Positions 26,235-35,228 of a stretch of 46,996 nucleotides of DNA are shown one piece after another. Below the pieces are notes generated by a model that saw only the letters and a list, made by a program, of their open reading frames with translations, was not told where the DNA came from and did no database searches. Positions within the stretch are counted from its first letter, which is position 1. Every line of letters starts with the position of its first letter. The position numbers and the translations under genes were made by a program. This DNA is from Bacteroidaceae bacterium (GTDB lineage Bacteria > Bacteroidota > Bacteroidia > Bacteroidales > Bacteroidaceae), in NCBI GenBank assembly GCA_017651315.1, contig JAGCDE010000050.1:1-46996 (forward strand), written 5' to 3'.

Positions 26235-27998
26235 TTACCAATCCTTTTCCAACTGTTGTTTGGGTTGTACCTTGATGAGCTGTTGCTGGACGCGCTCCTG
26301 GACCTCCTTCTCGTCCTGCATGGCAGCGTCAAGAAGCTGCTCGGCATTCTCCTGGGACATCTCCTCGGGCTGCTGCTGTTGCTGCTGCTCCTGATTCTGG
26401 TCCTGATTCTGGTCCTGTTGCTGCTGATTCTGCTCCTGCTGTTGCTGTTCCTGCTGTTGCTGCTGGTCCTGGTCCTGATTCTGATCCTGCTGCTGTTGTT
26501 GCTGCTGCTGAAGCATTTTCTGCGCCAGAATCATGTTGTAGCGGGTCTCGTCATCGAGCGGGTTGTTGCGCAGTGCATCCTTGTAGGCCTCCACAGCCTT
26601 GTCATACTGCTCGCACGCATGATACACCACACCTTTGTTATGATATACCTTGGCCAGCTCCTCCTTGACCTTTGCATACTCCTTGCTGTCGGTCATCTTC
26701 TGTTCGAGGAGCGATTTCTTCTTCTCCTCAAGCCTGTTGGCGGCACGGCCGTACTGCTCTACAGCCTCGTTGGGTTTCTGCTGTGCGGTGTAGGAATTAC
26801 CCAGGTCGTAGAACCCCTCATACAGCTCGGGATTCGCGTCTATGGCCTTCAGATAGTTCTCCTCAGCCTTGATGAAGAGACTGTCCGCAAACATCTTGTT
26901 ACCCTTGCGCACGTATGAGCGGTCGCTGCGCTGTGCACTGACGCTCTGTGCCGGGATAAACAGTATCACCGGGAGCATGGCCTTGAAGAGCCTCAGCCGT
27001 TCCAGTCCGGGATTACGGCTCTCACCTATGAACATCTCTATCAGCAGCAGTGCCAGTATTATCCAGGCGAATATCCTGAACTGTTCGTCATACTCTGTAT
27101 AGACCGTTGTCTCAATGTCGGCCTTGGCCAGCTTGTCCAGCTCTTTCTGGAGCGCCTTCTCGGCAGAGTTGGAGTTATCCACGTAGAAATATGCGCCTCC
27201 TCCGGCAGAGGCAATCTCGCGGCACATGTTCTCGTTAAGGCGTGTCACCACCACGTTGCCATCCTTGTCCTTGCGGAACTCGCCGCTCCGCTCTCCGGGT
27301 ATCGGCGTGCCGGAGGGAAGTCCCACACCGAGCACATAGACCAGATATCCCTTCTCGGCGGCAGCCTGAGCGGCCTCCACAGCACCGCCCTCGTGGTTCT
27401 CGCCGTCGGTAATGACTATGATGGCCTTCCCTACCCCCTCGTTGGGCGTGAAACTCTTGGTGGCCAGGTCAATGGCAGCCTTGATGTCGGTACCCTGCCG
27501 GGCCACTATGCCGGGAGATATGGAGCCGAGGAACACCTTGGCAGAGATGTAGTCGCTCGTTATGGGCAGCTGGACGAAAGCATCGCCGGCAAACACTATC
27601 AGGCCGGTCTTGTCATCCTTGAACTGCTCCACCAGATTGGATATTATCCGCTTGGATTTCTCAAGGCGGTTTGGAGTCACATCATCGGCCAGCATGGAGT
27701 TGGACACGTCTAATGCGATTACTGTCTCTATGCCCTTGCGCGTCACTGTCTCCTGCTTAGAGCCGAACTGAGGGCGGGCCAGCAGGAGGCATCCCATGCC
27801 GAAAGCGGCAGTGAGGAGCCAGAACTTGAGCTTGGGCCTGCCCGTGGATGCCTCGGGCATGAGCTGACGGAGCAGTGAAGGGTCGCCGTAGGTCTCAAGG
27901 CGGCGGCGACGTATTATGTTTGTGAATATATGCAGTATGACCAGCAGCGGTAGAACTGCCAGCAGATACAGATACTCAGGATTGGCGAACTTGAACAT
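26235..27998 (-). CDS. batB: BatB-BatC fusion: VWA protein plus TPR protein
   Basis: 587 residues. The BatB part (1-about 330) has N-terminal membrane helices, a von Willebrand A domain with MIDAS motif DVSNS (D97, S99, S101), ITDGENH, and a membrane helix (FAWIILALLLIEMFI). The BatC part follows without a stop: a signal-like segment (LFKAMLPVILFIPAQSVSAQ), TPRs (about 365-485, AEENYLKAIDANPELYEGFY, YHACEQYDKAVEAYKDAL), then a Gln-rich tract (about 488-550). In many Bacteroidetes these are two genes. The internal signal-like stretch shows where BatC normally begins. No frameshift is needed to read through. It probably sits in the inner membrane with MIDAS and TPR domains in the periplasm. Confidence 0.92.
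   Translation of the reverse strand: MFKFANPEYLYLLAVLPLLVILHIFTNIIRRRRLETYGDPSLLRQLMPEASTGRPKLKFWLLTAAFGMGCLLLARPQFGSKQETVTRKGIETVIALDVSNSMLADDVTPNRLEKSKRIISNLVEQFKDDKTGLIVFAGDAFVQLPITSDYISAKVFLGSISPGIVARQGTDIKAAIDLATKSFTPNEGVGKAIIVITDGENHEGGAVEAAQAAAEKGYLVYVLGVGLPSGTPIPGERSGEFRKDKDGNVVVTRLNENMCREIASAGGGAYFYVDNSNSAEKALQKELDKLAKADIETTVYTEYDEQFRIFAWIILALLLIEMFIGESRNPGLERLRLFKAMLPVILFIPAQSVSAQRSDRSYVRKGNKMFADSLFIKAEENYLKAIDANPELYEGFYDLGNSYTAQQKPNEAVEQYGRAANRLEEKKKSLLEQKMTDSKEYAKVKEELAKVYHNKGVVYHACEQYDKAVEAYKDALRNNPLDDETRYNMILAQKMLQQQQQQQQDQNQDQDQQQQQEQQQQEQNQQQQDQNQDQNQEQQQQQQPEEMSQENAEQLLDAAMQDEKEVQERVQQQLIKVQPKQQLEKDW
26370..26515. repeat. Gln/Asp-rich codon repeat in the BatC part
   Basis: The minus strand encodes runs of CAG/CAA interrupted by GAC CAG and GAA CAG units (QQQQ, DQNQDQ, QEQQQQ). 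The CTG/TTG trinucleotide structure makes it prone to length change. Confidence 0.85.
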
Positions 27999-28009
27999 AT
28001 TCCTTTGTT

Positions 28010-29008
28010 TTAAGGTATGGTCTTCAGTATTGTCTGTTTAAGCAGGATTATCAGCAGCAGTGAGAGCAGCAGCACCATGGCAAAGGGCTGATACACCTCC
28101 TGGTTCTTGCTGAACTCTTTGACTTGCAACTTGGTACGCTCCAACTTATCTATCTCCTCATATACATCCTTCAGCTTGCTGTTGCTCGTGGCCCTGTAGT
28201 ACTGTCCGTTGGCGGTCGATGCTATCTGCCGCAGCACATCCTCGTCAATCTCGACGGGCATGTTCACGTACTGCACGCCGAATGACGAGCGCACGGGATA
28301 CGGGGCTGTGCCGTTCGTTCCCACACCGATGGTATAGACCCTGATTCCGAAGCTCCGGGCCATCTCGGCGGCTGTCAGCGGCGAAATCTCACCCCTGTTG
28401 TTTGAGCCGTCGGTCAGCAGTATTATCACCTTGGACTTGGCCTGGCTGTCCTTCAGTCGGCTTATGGCATTGGCGAGTCCCATTCCTATGGCAGTGCCGT
28501 CCTCGATTATGCCGTTGGCGGCAATGTCGCTGCTCACGCTGTGGAACAGATTGAGCAGTACGGCATGGTCAACGGTCATGGGGCACTGGGTGAAAGCTTC
28601 GCCTGCGAATATCGACAGGCCAATATTGTCATTGGGCCGGCCGTTTATGAAGTCGGCCGCCACGGACTTGGCCGCCTCTATGCGGTTGGGCTTCAGGTCC
28701 TCGGCCAGCATACTCGTGGAGACATCCATGCACATCATAATGTCAATGCCCTCTATCTCGGTGTCCTGCCAGCGGTCCGTGGTCTGGGGACGCGCCAGTA
28801 TTATGGCGAGCATGGCGAACGCCACGAGCTCAAGGACGAACGGAAGGTGCATGAGATATGATTTCCAGCTCCGGCCTATACCGCTGAACATGCCGGTGGA
28901 TGGAATCATGAGAGTGGCCTTACGTTTGCGGCCTCTCAGCACGTACCACACTACCGCCGGTATAATCAGCAGGAGCAGCAGCAGATATGCATTGTTTGCG
29001 AAAGTCAT
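28010..29008 (-). CDS. batA: BatA: VWA-domain aerotolerance protein
   Basis: 332 residues. Two N-terminal membrane helices, then a VWA domain with MIDAS motif DVSTS in CMDVSTSMLAEDLKPNR, a conserved Thr and LLTDGSNNRGE. A C-terminal membrane helix (AMVLLLSLLLIILL) follows. A Shine-Dalgarno-like AGGAG lies before the ATG, which is unusually good for this phylum. Paralogous to the BatB half of the next gene, 11 bases downstream. It is the first bat gene proper, after MoxR, DUF58 and a BatD-like helper. Confidence 0.95.
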   Translation of the reverse strand: MTFANNAYLLLLLLIIPAVVWYVLRGRKRKATLMIPSTGMFSGIGRSWKSYLMHLPFVLELVAFAMLAIILARPQTTDRWQDTEIEGIDIMMCMDVSTSMLAEDLKPNRIEAAKSVAADFINGRPNDNIGLSIFAGEAFTQCPMTVDHAVLLNLFHSVSSDIAANGIIEDGTAIGMGLANAISRLKDSQAKSKVIILLTDGSNNRGEISPLTAAEMARSFGIRVYTIGVGTNGTAPYPVRSSFGVQYVNMPVEIDEDVLRQIASTANGQYYRATSNSKLKDVYEEIDKLERTKLQVKEFSKNQEVYQPFAMVLLLSLLLIILLKQTILKTIP

Positions 29009-29020
29009 CTTTTCTCTCCT

Positions 29021-30094
29021 TTAGAAAAACACGAAATAGAGTTTGTAGAGCGCTATGCCGAGCAGTATGGCCGCAGCCGCAGTCGTGGCGAGAGTGAACG
29101 CAAGCAGGGCGTTGCGTGCCCCTTTGCTTCTTTTTTCCACCACGACCGTCTCCTCCTTGGGCATCAGCTCCTCCTCCGGAACCTCCACCATAGTCTCCCT
29201 GACGAACTCCACTGCACCGAGCAGGTTGCGGTCGTTCTCCCCTATCAACGGCCTGAACTTGGCGAACTTCACCAGGTCCGATGTGGAGAGCAGACTCGCC
29301 AGCTCCTGCAGTGACTCCTTGTCGCGGCTCTCGCGCAGATGCTCCAGTATCTCATCGGATGTCATCTCAGTGGCGTTGAAGCCGAAACGTTCGTTTATAT
29401 ACTCCCTGAGCAGGTCCGTCAGGCGGGTGTAGTAGAGTTTGGGGTCATCGCCCGATGTGAGTCCGGACCGGCGCAGCTCCTCCATGCCGTCAAGGGCACG
29501 CTTGTGCGCCGGAATCCTCGCCTCCACCTTGATATGGCGTATGATAGGCTTGTCATCCCTGTAGCGCCTGAACAGGAATATCGCTCCCACTATGGCGAAC
29601 ATGGAGAGCAGGTACAACAGCACAGGAAGCCATATCTCCCTGAACTGCACAGGAGTCCTCATGTTCTCCTTGGGGCCGAATATATTGTTCTCCTGTCCCT
29701 GCGGGATGTCATACGTCATGAATGCCAGGGCCAGGCGGTTGGAACTGTATTCCTGTCCGTCAATCCTGACCGGTATGGGAGCAATGTATATCAATGCCGA
29801 ATCAAAGCAGGTCACCGTATAGTGGCGCGTCACCGACATCCGTTTCCCGTCATTCAGCCAGACCGTGTCCGTCAGGACAGGCGGGACAATCTCCAATCCC
29901 GTCACTATGGTGTCCCTGAACTGCGGGAACTCTATCTGCCGGTCAGGGTCACAAGTAACCTCTAAATGCAGGCCGGTCTGCTGCCCCACCCACATCATCA
30001 TGGAATCCACGGTAGCCTCGACAATCACATTTGACTGGGCCTGCACAAAGACAGGCATCAGCCCCGCCACCATATATATAATCAATCGTCTCAT
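29021..30094 (-). CDS. BatD-like helper membrane protein of the bat operon
   Basis: 357 residues from the first ATG (30094); a TTG at 30109 would add 5 residues. A signal peptide (MRRLIIYMVAGLMPVFVQA) is followed by a beta-sandwich (about 25-125) resembling the BatD repeats. A membrane helix (about 155-175) follows, then a helical cytoplasmic domain with LYYTRLTDLLREYINERFGF, similar to DUF4381-type proteins of MoxR operons. A second membrane helix (ALLAFTLATTAAAAILLGIA) lies near the C-terminus. It sits between DUF58 and batA in the usual position for this unnamed component. The role is inferred from position. Confidence 0.8.
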   Translation of the reverse strand: MRRLIIYMVAGLMPVFVQAQSNVIVEATVDSMMMWVGQQTGLHLEVTCDPDRQIEFPQFRDTIVTGLEIVPPVLTDTVWLNDGKRMSVTRHYTVTCFDSALIYIAPIPVRIDGQEYSSNRLALAFMTYDIPQGQENNIFGPKENMRTPVQFREIWLPVLLYLLSMFAIVGAIFLFRRYRDDKPIIRHIKVEARIPAHKRALDGMEELRRSGLTSGDDPKLYYTRLTDLLREYINERFGFNATEMTSDEILEHLRESRDKESLQELASLLSTSDLVKFAKFRPLIGENDRNLLGAVEFVRETMVEVPEEELMPKEETVVVEKRSKGARNALLAFTLATTAAAAILLGIALYKLYFVFF

Positions 30095-30135
30095 CAATCC
30101 AACCACCAATCTGAACGAACAATAAAAAACAACCG

Positions 30136-31005
30136 CTATATCCGCCTGTCGAACAGTCCCATCAGTGCCTTGACATAGTCCTGGTCAGTCCGTATGGAGG
30201 TGCTGTCCACCCGGCTGCGGGTAAGACACTCCTTCATGCGTGCGCTGTTCCCGTCGAACCAGCTCTTCTGGGCGGCACGGACAGCCTTGGACGAGGTATC
30301 AATGTACATTGTGCGGCCCGTCTCGGCATCGAGCACCTTCATCAGCCCCACATTCGGCAGCTCCTCCATGCGCTTGTCATAGACCTGTATGGCCACCACA
30401 TCATGCTTGCGGTTGGCTATGGTGAGGGCGTTCCTGTAGTCATGGGTGTCTATGAAATCGCTTATCAGGAATGCCGTGCACCGTTTCTTGACGGCACCGG
30501 TGAGGAACTCAAGGGGCACTGAAATATCGGTCCCGTTGCTCTCAGGGGTGAAGTCAAGCAGCTCGCGTATGAGATACAGGATGTGCTTGCGGCCCTTCTG
30601 CGGGGGAATGAACTTCTCTATCCTGTCGCTGAAGAAGAGCAGCCCCACCTTGTCATTGTTCTCGATGGCGGCAAATGCCAGCGTGGCGGCAATCTCGGTG
30701 AGCATGTCGCGCTTGGTGCGGACGGCTGTGCCGAAATTCAGGCTGTTGGAAATATCCACGAGCAGCATCATGGTCAGCTCGCGCTCCTCCTCGAACACCT
30801 TTGAATAGGGCTTGTTCATGCGGGCGGTCACGTTCCAGTCTATGTCGCGCGGCTCGTCGCCGTACTGGTATTCGCGCACCTCGCTGAACGCCATGCCGCG
30901 TCCCTTGAAGGCAGTATGATACTGGCCTGCAAAGATGTTGCTTGACAGGCCACGGGTCTTGATCTCAATCTTGCGGACCTTCTTTATCAGTTCACTGGTT
31001 TCCAT
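30136..31005 (-). CDS. DUF58-domain protein of the bat operon
   Basis: 289 residues, cytoplasmic. The DUF58 signature is GRGMAFSEVREYQYGDEPRD with IDWNVTARM. It is followed by a VWA-like fold with VDISNSLNFG (MIDAS-like) and FLISDFIDT. Such proteins pair with MoxR ATPases, which are thought to remodel or load partner VWA proteins. It starts 27 bases after the moxR stop. Confidence 0.95.
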   Translation of the reverse strand: METSELIKKVRKIEIKTRGLSSNIFAGQYHTAFKGRGMAFSEVREYQYGDEPRDIDWNVTARMNKPYSKVFEEERELTMMLLVDISNSLNFGTAVRTKRDMLTEIAATLAFAAIENNDKVGLLFFSDRIEKFIPPQKGRKHILYLIRELLDFTPESNGTDISVPLEFLTGAVKKRCTAFLISDFIDTHDYRNALTIANRKHDVVAIQVYDKRMEELPNVGLMKVLDAETGRTMYIDTSSKAVRAAQKSWFDGNSARMKECLTRSRVDSTSIRTDQDYVKALMGLFDRRI

Positions 31006-31032
31006 ATAAAACTGATTGCCAAAGGATCCGGA

Positions 31033-32028
31033 TTATGGAACTTCCACCTTGTTCAATATACGGCTCACCAGCTCGTCCTGGGTGACGTTCGTGGCCTCAG
31101 CCTCGTATGTGAGCCCGATGCGGTGACGCAGCACGTCATGCGCGATGGCACGCACATCCTCCGGAACCACATACCCGCGCCTCTTGATGAAGGCGTACGA
31201 GCGGGCCGCGAGAGCCAGGTTGATGGATGCACGCGGAGAACCTCCGAACGAGATGAGCTCCTTTATCTCCTTCAGCCCGTAGCGGTCGGGATAACGGGTG
31301 GCGAAAACTATGTCGGCAATGTACTGCTCAATCTTCTCATCCAGATAGACCATGTCAACCACCTTGCGGGCCTCGATGATGTCATCGGTAGTCATGACAG
31401 GCTTCACGCTGCCTATCTCATGGTGAATCTGCTGGTGGATTATCTTCTTCTCCTCCTCAATCTTGGGATAGTCTATCACGGCCTTGAGCATGAAACGGTC
31501 CACCTGGGCCTCCGGGAGCGGGTATGTACCCTCCTGCTCTATCGGGTTCTGGGTGGCCATCACGAGGAACGGGGCCGGCAGCCTGAATGTCTCGCCTCCG
31601 AGAGTGACCTGACGCTCCTGCATGGCTTCGAGCAGTGCGCTCTGTACCTTGGCGGGGGCACGGTTTATCTCATCGGCCAGGATGAAGTTGGCGAACACCG
31701 GACCTCTCTTGGGGACGAAAGTCTCGTCCTTCTGACTGTATATCATGGTTCCCACGACATCGGCAGGCAGAAGGTCCGGAGTGAACTGTATCCTGTTGAA
31801 ACTTGCATCGATTAACGATGCCAAAGTCTTGATGGCAAGGGTCTTGGCCAGACCGGGGACACCTTCCAGAAGGATGTGTCCGTCAGAGAGCAGCCCTATC
31901 AGCAGGGATTCTACCAGATGTTTCTGGCCAACGATGACCTGGTCCATGCCGGCCATGATATTGGTGACGAACGCGCTCTGCTGTTCAATCTGCTCATTCA
32001 GTTTCCTGATGTCAACACTTTCATTCAT
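31033..32028 (-). CDS. MoxR-family AAA+ ATPase
   Basis: 331 residues. Walker A is GVPGLAKT, Walker B is LADEIN, and the following RAPAKVQSALLEAMQERQVT region is the MoxR hallmark. ATQNPIEQEGTYPLPEAQVD is the sensor 1 region, and the C-terminal lid domain has GGSPRASINLALAARSYAFI. It is an ATP-driven chaperone for VWA proteins. It is the first gene of the eight-gene operon ending in the PAP2 phosphatase, with a promoter box 67 bases upstream. Confidence 0.96.
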   Translation of the reverse strand: MNESVDIRKLNEQIEQQSAFVTNIMAGMDQVIVGQKHLVESLLIGLLSDGHILLEGVPGLAKTLAIKTLASLIDASFNRIQFTPDLLPADVVGTMIYSQKDETFVPKRGPVFANFILADEINRAPAKVQSALLEAMQERQVTLGGETFRLPAPFLVMATQNPIEQEGTYPLPEAQVDRFMLKAVIDYPKIEEEKKIIHQQIHHEIGSVKPVMTTDDIIEARKVVDMVYLDEKIEQYIADIVFATRYPDRYGLKEIKELISFGGSPRASINLALAARSYAFIKRRGYVVPEDVRAIAHDVLRHRIGLTYEAEATNVTQDELVSRILNKVEVP

Positions 32029-32094
32029 ATAGTTATTTCCTGATAGTTTACATTATTATTTTTATGCGTTTATTATGCGTCAACTTGCAAGCCC

Positions 32095-32102
32095 CAAAAT
32101 TA
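32095..32102 (-). promoter_or_regulatory. -7 box of the moxR-bat operon
   Basis: TAATTTTG on the minus strand matches TAnnTTTG, about 67 bases before the moxR ATG. The -33 element is weak. Confidence 0.55.
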
Positions 32103-32234
32103 GTTGTATTAGGGAATCGGTAGAGTTAAAAGAATTTTAAATAGTGTTGTCAATATCTGAAATTTAGAATCTCTTTGTATTAGTTAGGAGTATTTTCCGG
32201 CATATTGTCCTGTCTTAAGGTACTTTCCTCAGGT

Positions 32235-33614
32235 TTATCTGGCCTCAAGGGCAGGAATCAGTATCTTGGAACCGGCGTTCAGGGCGTTCGAGTTCTTCAT
32301 GCCGTTGTAGGCCGCGATGTACGGCCACAGTTTCTTTGTCCCGTATTCCGCAAGGGCTATCTGTGTCAGAGTCTCACCCTCCTTCACCTGATGGACAGCC
32401 ATCGTGCCGGTCATGCGGTAATTCACAGTGTCGGCAGCAGTGAACAGCCCCAAAGCCTTGCTTTCATCGGCAGGACTGAGAACGAACGCCTTGACAGTCC
32501 CTGATGCGGATTGAGACTCAGCCATCCCCGGCTGCGGAGTTGTTGAGGCCGGCTGAGGTGTTGAGGCTGGCTGCGGTGTCTGGACTGTAGGTTGAGGTGT
32601 CTGGACAGAAGGTTGAGTCGTAGAGACAGAAGGTTGAGTCGTAGAGACAGAAGGCTGCGGTGTCTGGACGGTCTGCCGAGGTTCGGGAGCTGTCCGGAGA
32701 GATTCCTGAGTTCCGGAATCAGTCGTTTCAGCATCCGCATTGGACTGCGGCCCGGGTTCTTCCGCGGAAAGTCCGACAGATTCCGGCCCCTCCGGGACGT
32801 AGGTGTTGTCAACCACGGATTCCACCCTCTCCAGACCATCTTCGTAATCACCGGATTCCGTCAGTTCCGTCTTCTCCCTCATCCTCTCGTCTATCCCGGC
32901 AAGCAGTTTCCGTCCGGCCAAGGGCCATAACAGCATAGCCAGAACAAACAGTATGAGCAGCAGCGAGAGTATCCAGACAATCAGTTTCAGGACTATCCTG
33001 ACCCAACGCTTCTGTGTTATCTCACGTACCTGAGGGCCGGATACAGTAACAGTTTCAGATTCAGCAACAGTATCCGGTTCAGCTATGGTTTCTGCAACAG
33101 CTATGGTTTCAGGTCCGGGAACAACAACAGTCTCAACCTCCGGCTCAACCCTCTCAGTATTATCCTTGTTGTCCGCAGTTCCGGATTCCTTGAATCCCGA
33201 ATCCGCCGTTTCCGCAGTTCCGGACTCCTTGAATCCCGAATCCGCCGTTTCAGCGGTTCCGGATTCCATTGCCTCCAGTATCGCAGCCTGCGAATCGGAA
33301 AGTATGACAGTCTCGAATGCGCTGAACGGCTTGTTGATCTCCTCCTTCAGCGCGGCTTCGGGAAGGAAGTTCACCTTTCTGTATCCCTGTATCACAAAAC
33401 GTTCACCGGTATTCACGTTAACGCTTTCGCGGTCCTCCACCATAACGGTCTTGAATGTGCCCAAGCCCTTTATCTTGACGGTCTCGCCCGAAGCGACACT
33501 GTCCGATATGATGTCGAAGAATGACTTGACAAACCTTTCGGCATTGGCCCTGGTCATCCCGCTCCTGCCGGCTAACAGCTCGGCTATCTGTGACAGATTC
33601 AATCTCTTATCCAT
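32235..33614 (-). CDS. HU-like DNA-binding protein with membrane helix and LysM-like C-terminus
   Basis: 459 residues. Positions 1-95 are an HU/IHF-like fold (NLSQIAELLAGRSGMTRANA, ETVKIKGLGTFKTV, VNVNTGERF). Positions 118-145 carry a 13-residue tandem repeat. A strong membrane helix occupies about 205-232 with a positively charged flank before it (QKRWVR), which puts the HU end in the cytoplasm. Next comes a Pro/Ser/Thr/Gln-rich repeat linker (about 310-370). The C-terminus (about 413-456, HQVKEGETLTQIALAEYGTK and later NALNAGSKILIP) resembles LysM, a peptidoglycan-binding fold. The protein could tie the nucleoid to the cell wall. It is the last gene of the ftsY-rimO-HU unit. Confidence 0.85.
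   Translation of the reverse strand: MDKRLNLSQIAELLAGRSGMTRANAERFVKSFFDIISDSVASGETVKIKGLGTFKTVMVEDRESVNVNTGERFVIQGYRKVNFLPEAALKEEINKPFSAFETVILSDSQAAILEAMESGTAETADSGFKESGTAETADSGFKESGTADNKDNTERVEPEVETVVVPGPETIAVAETIAEPDTVAESETVTVSGPQVREITQKRWVRIVLKLIVWILSLLLILFVLAMLLWPLAGRKLLAGIDERMREKTELTESGDYEDGLERVESVVDNTYVPEGPESVGLSAEEPGPQSNADAETTDSGTQESLRTAPEPRQTVQTPQPSVSTTQPSVSTTQPSVQTPQPTVQTPQPASTPQPASTTPQPGMAESQSASGTVKAFVLSPADESKALGLFTAADTVNYRMTGTMAVHQVKEGETLTQIALAEYGTKKLWPYIAAYNGMKNSNALNAGSKILIPALEAR
33181..33258. repeat. 39-bp tandem repeat in the HU-LysM gene
   Basis: Two copies (33181-33219 and 33220-33258) plus a partial third encode SGTAETADSGFKE. The copies differ at a few bases, and the period keeps the reading frame. 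Confidence 0.9.
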
Positions 33615-33618
33615 GGCA

Positions 33619-33909
33619 TTATCCGTTCCGGTCTATGGAATTGAGTCTCTCCTTGAGCAAAGGACTGGGTTTGTAGGATATGGCGAGTTTCGGGGGTATG
33701 AGCATCCTTACACCGGTTGACGGATTGACGGATACCCTCTCGTTCTTTTTTCTGACCTCCAAAACACCGAATCCTGACAGGCTTACGGAATCGCCCTCCT
33801 GCCAGATTCCTTTCATGACCCCGATCAGGTCATCGGCCCTCTTCCCGGTATCGGGCAGCGTAAGGCCGCTCCGTCCTGACAATTCGGTCAAAAACTGCTT
33901 GTTGTTCAT
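33619..33909 (-). CDS. HU-family DNA-binding protein
   Basis: 96 residues, the normal length of HU/IHF subunits. It has the HU start MNNKQFLTELSGRSGLTLPD, the beta-saddle GDSVSLSGFGVLEVRKKNER, and the arm VSVNPSTGVRMLIPPKLAIS. The DNA-intercalating Pro is in VNPSTG. It lies 4 bases upstream of the HU-LysM gene and 5 bases after rimO, so the two HU-type genes are cotranscribed. Soluble partner of the membrane-bound HU is an inference. Confidence 0.93.
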   Translation of the reverse strand: MNNKQFLTELSGRSGLTLPDTGKRADDLIGVMKGIWQEGDSVSLSGFGVLEVRKKNERVSVNPSTGVRMLIPPKLAISYKPSPLLKERLNSIDRNG

Positions 33910-33914
33910 ATTCC

Positions 33915-35225
33915 TCAGGTTAGTATGTTCTCAACAGTTCCATACAGGTCGAATTCCTCGGCCCCGGTAACTCTCACATCATAAAACTCTCCTATGCCAA
34001 GTGTTGCGGCTGAAGCGTCTATCAGCATCTCCGGATCCACCTCCGGCGAGTCGAACTCCGTACGGCCCACGTAGTAGCCGCCTTCCAGACGGTCTATCAC
34101 GGTGCGGAATCTCCTGCCCACCTTGGCCTCGTTCAGTTCAAGGGATATGCCCTGCTGCAGGCGCATGAGCGTGGAGAGGCGGGAGTGTTTCACGCTGTCC
34201 GGCACGTCATCGCTGTAATGGAGAGCGGAATAGGTGCCCTCCACCTCGCAGTATGCGAACGCCCCCATGCGCTCGAAACGCTGTTCCCGGACAAACTCCA
34301 TGAGCTGGCCGAAATCCTCCTCCGTCTCGCCCGGGAAACCTGTCATGAGTGTGGTGCGCAGGTGAATCCCGGGCACCTCCTCCCGGATGCGTGCCAACAG
34401 CTCACGGGTTTGCTGAGCCGTGATGTTGCGGTGCATACGCTTCAGGACAGGGTCGCTTATGTGCTGCAACGCTATATCCATGTATTTGCACACGTTGTCG
34501 CGCTCACGCATTACCGGCAGCAGGTCCATCGGGAACTGGTCCGGATAACCGTAGTGCAGGCGGATCCACTCCACTCCCGGTATGTCCGACAGGCCCTGCA
34601 CGAGTCCGGCAATAGTTGGCCTGTGCGCCACATCCGTGCCGTAATAGGTCAGGTCCTGTGCTATGAGCTGTATCTCCCTTACGCCCTTGGCCACCAGCTT
34701 GCGGGCCTCATCGAGTATATCCTCAGGACTGCGCGAACGGTAATGGCCTGTCATGAGCGGGATGGCGCAGTATGCGCATACGCGGTTGCAGCCCTCGGCA
34801 ATCTTGAGATAGGCGTAGTGCGGCGGTGTGGTGATACACCGGTCGTTCCCTATCTCCCCGTGCCACTTGCGGCCCATCTCCTTCAGTATGCCGTTCCAGT
34901 CGAACTTGCCGTACCATCCGTCCACCTCGGGTATCTCGGCCATAAGCTCCTTACGGAATTTCTGCGAAAGGCAGCCCATGACGTAGAGACGGCCTATCCT
35001 GCCGGCCTTCTTCAGCTCACCGCACTCCAGAATCATGTTTACGGACTCCTCCTGCGCGTCACCTATGAAACCGCAGGTGTTTATCACCACAGTCTCGGCA
35101 CTGATTGTCTCAGGGTCATGTCTCACTTTAAGTCCCTCGGCTCTGAACTGAGCAATAAGTCTTTCAGAATCAACAAGATTCTTAGAGCAACCTAAAGTGA
35201 TTATGTCAACACTGCCACGCCTCAT
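33915..35225 (-). CDS. rimO: Ribosomal protein S12 methylthiotransferase RimO
   Basis: 436 residues. The UPF0004 domain has TLGCSKNLVDSE, NTCGFIGDAQEESV and GCLSQ. The radical-SAM domain has CNRVCAYCAIP, with the three cluster Cys. A C-terminal TRAM domain (about 370-436) ends the protein. It adds a methylthio group to Asp of ribosomal protein S12. It starts 3 bases after the ftsY stop; this ftsY-rimO-HU order is a compact translation and targeting operon. Confidence 0.97.
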   Translation of the reverse strand: MRRGSVDIITLGCSKNLVDSERLIAQFRAEGLKVRHDPETISAETVVINTCGFIGDAQEESVNMILECGELKKAGRIGRLYVMGCLSQKFRKELMAEIPEVDGWYGKFDWNGILKEMGRKWHGEIGNDRCITTPPHYAYLKIAEGCNRVCAYCAIPLMTGHYRSRSPEDILDEARKLVAKGVREIQLIAQDLTYYGTDVAHRPTIAGLVQGLSDIPGVEWIRLHYGYPDQFPMDLLPVMRERDNVCKYMDIALQHISDPVLKRMHRNITAQQTRELLARIREEVPGIHLRTTLMTGFPGETEEDFGQLMEFVREQRFERMGAFAYCEVEGTYSALHYSDDVPDSVKHSRLSTLMRLQQGISLELNEAKVGRRFRTVIDRLEGGYYVGRTEFDSPEVDPEMLIDASAATLGIGEFYDVRVTGAEEFDLYGTVENILT

Positions 35226-35228
35226 GAA

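Noticed and set aside
26370-26515. Regular repeats that might suggest a CRISPR array
   Set aside because: They are in-frame Gln/Asp codon repeats within batC, without spacers.
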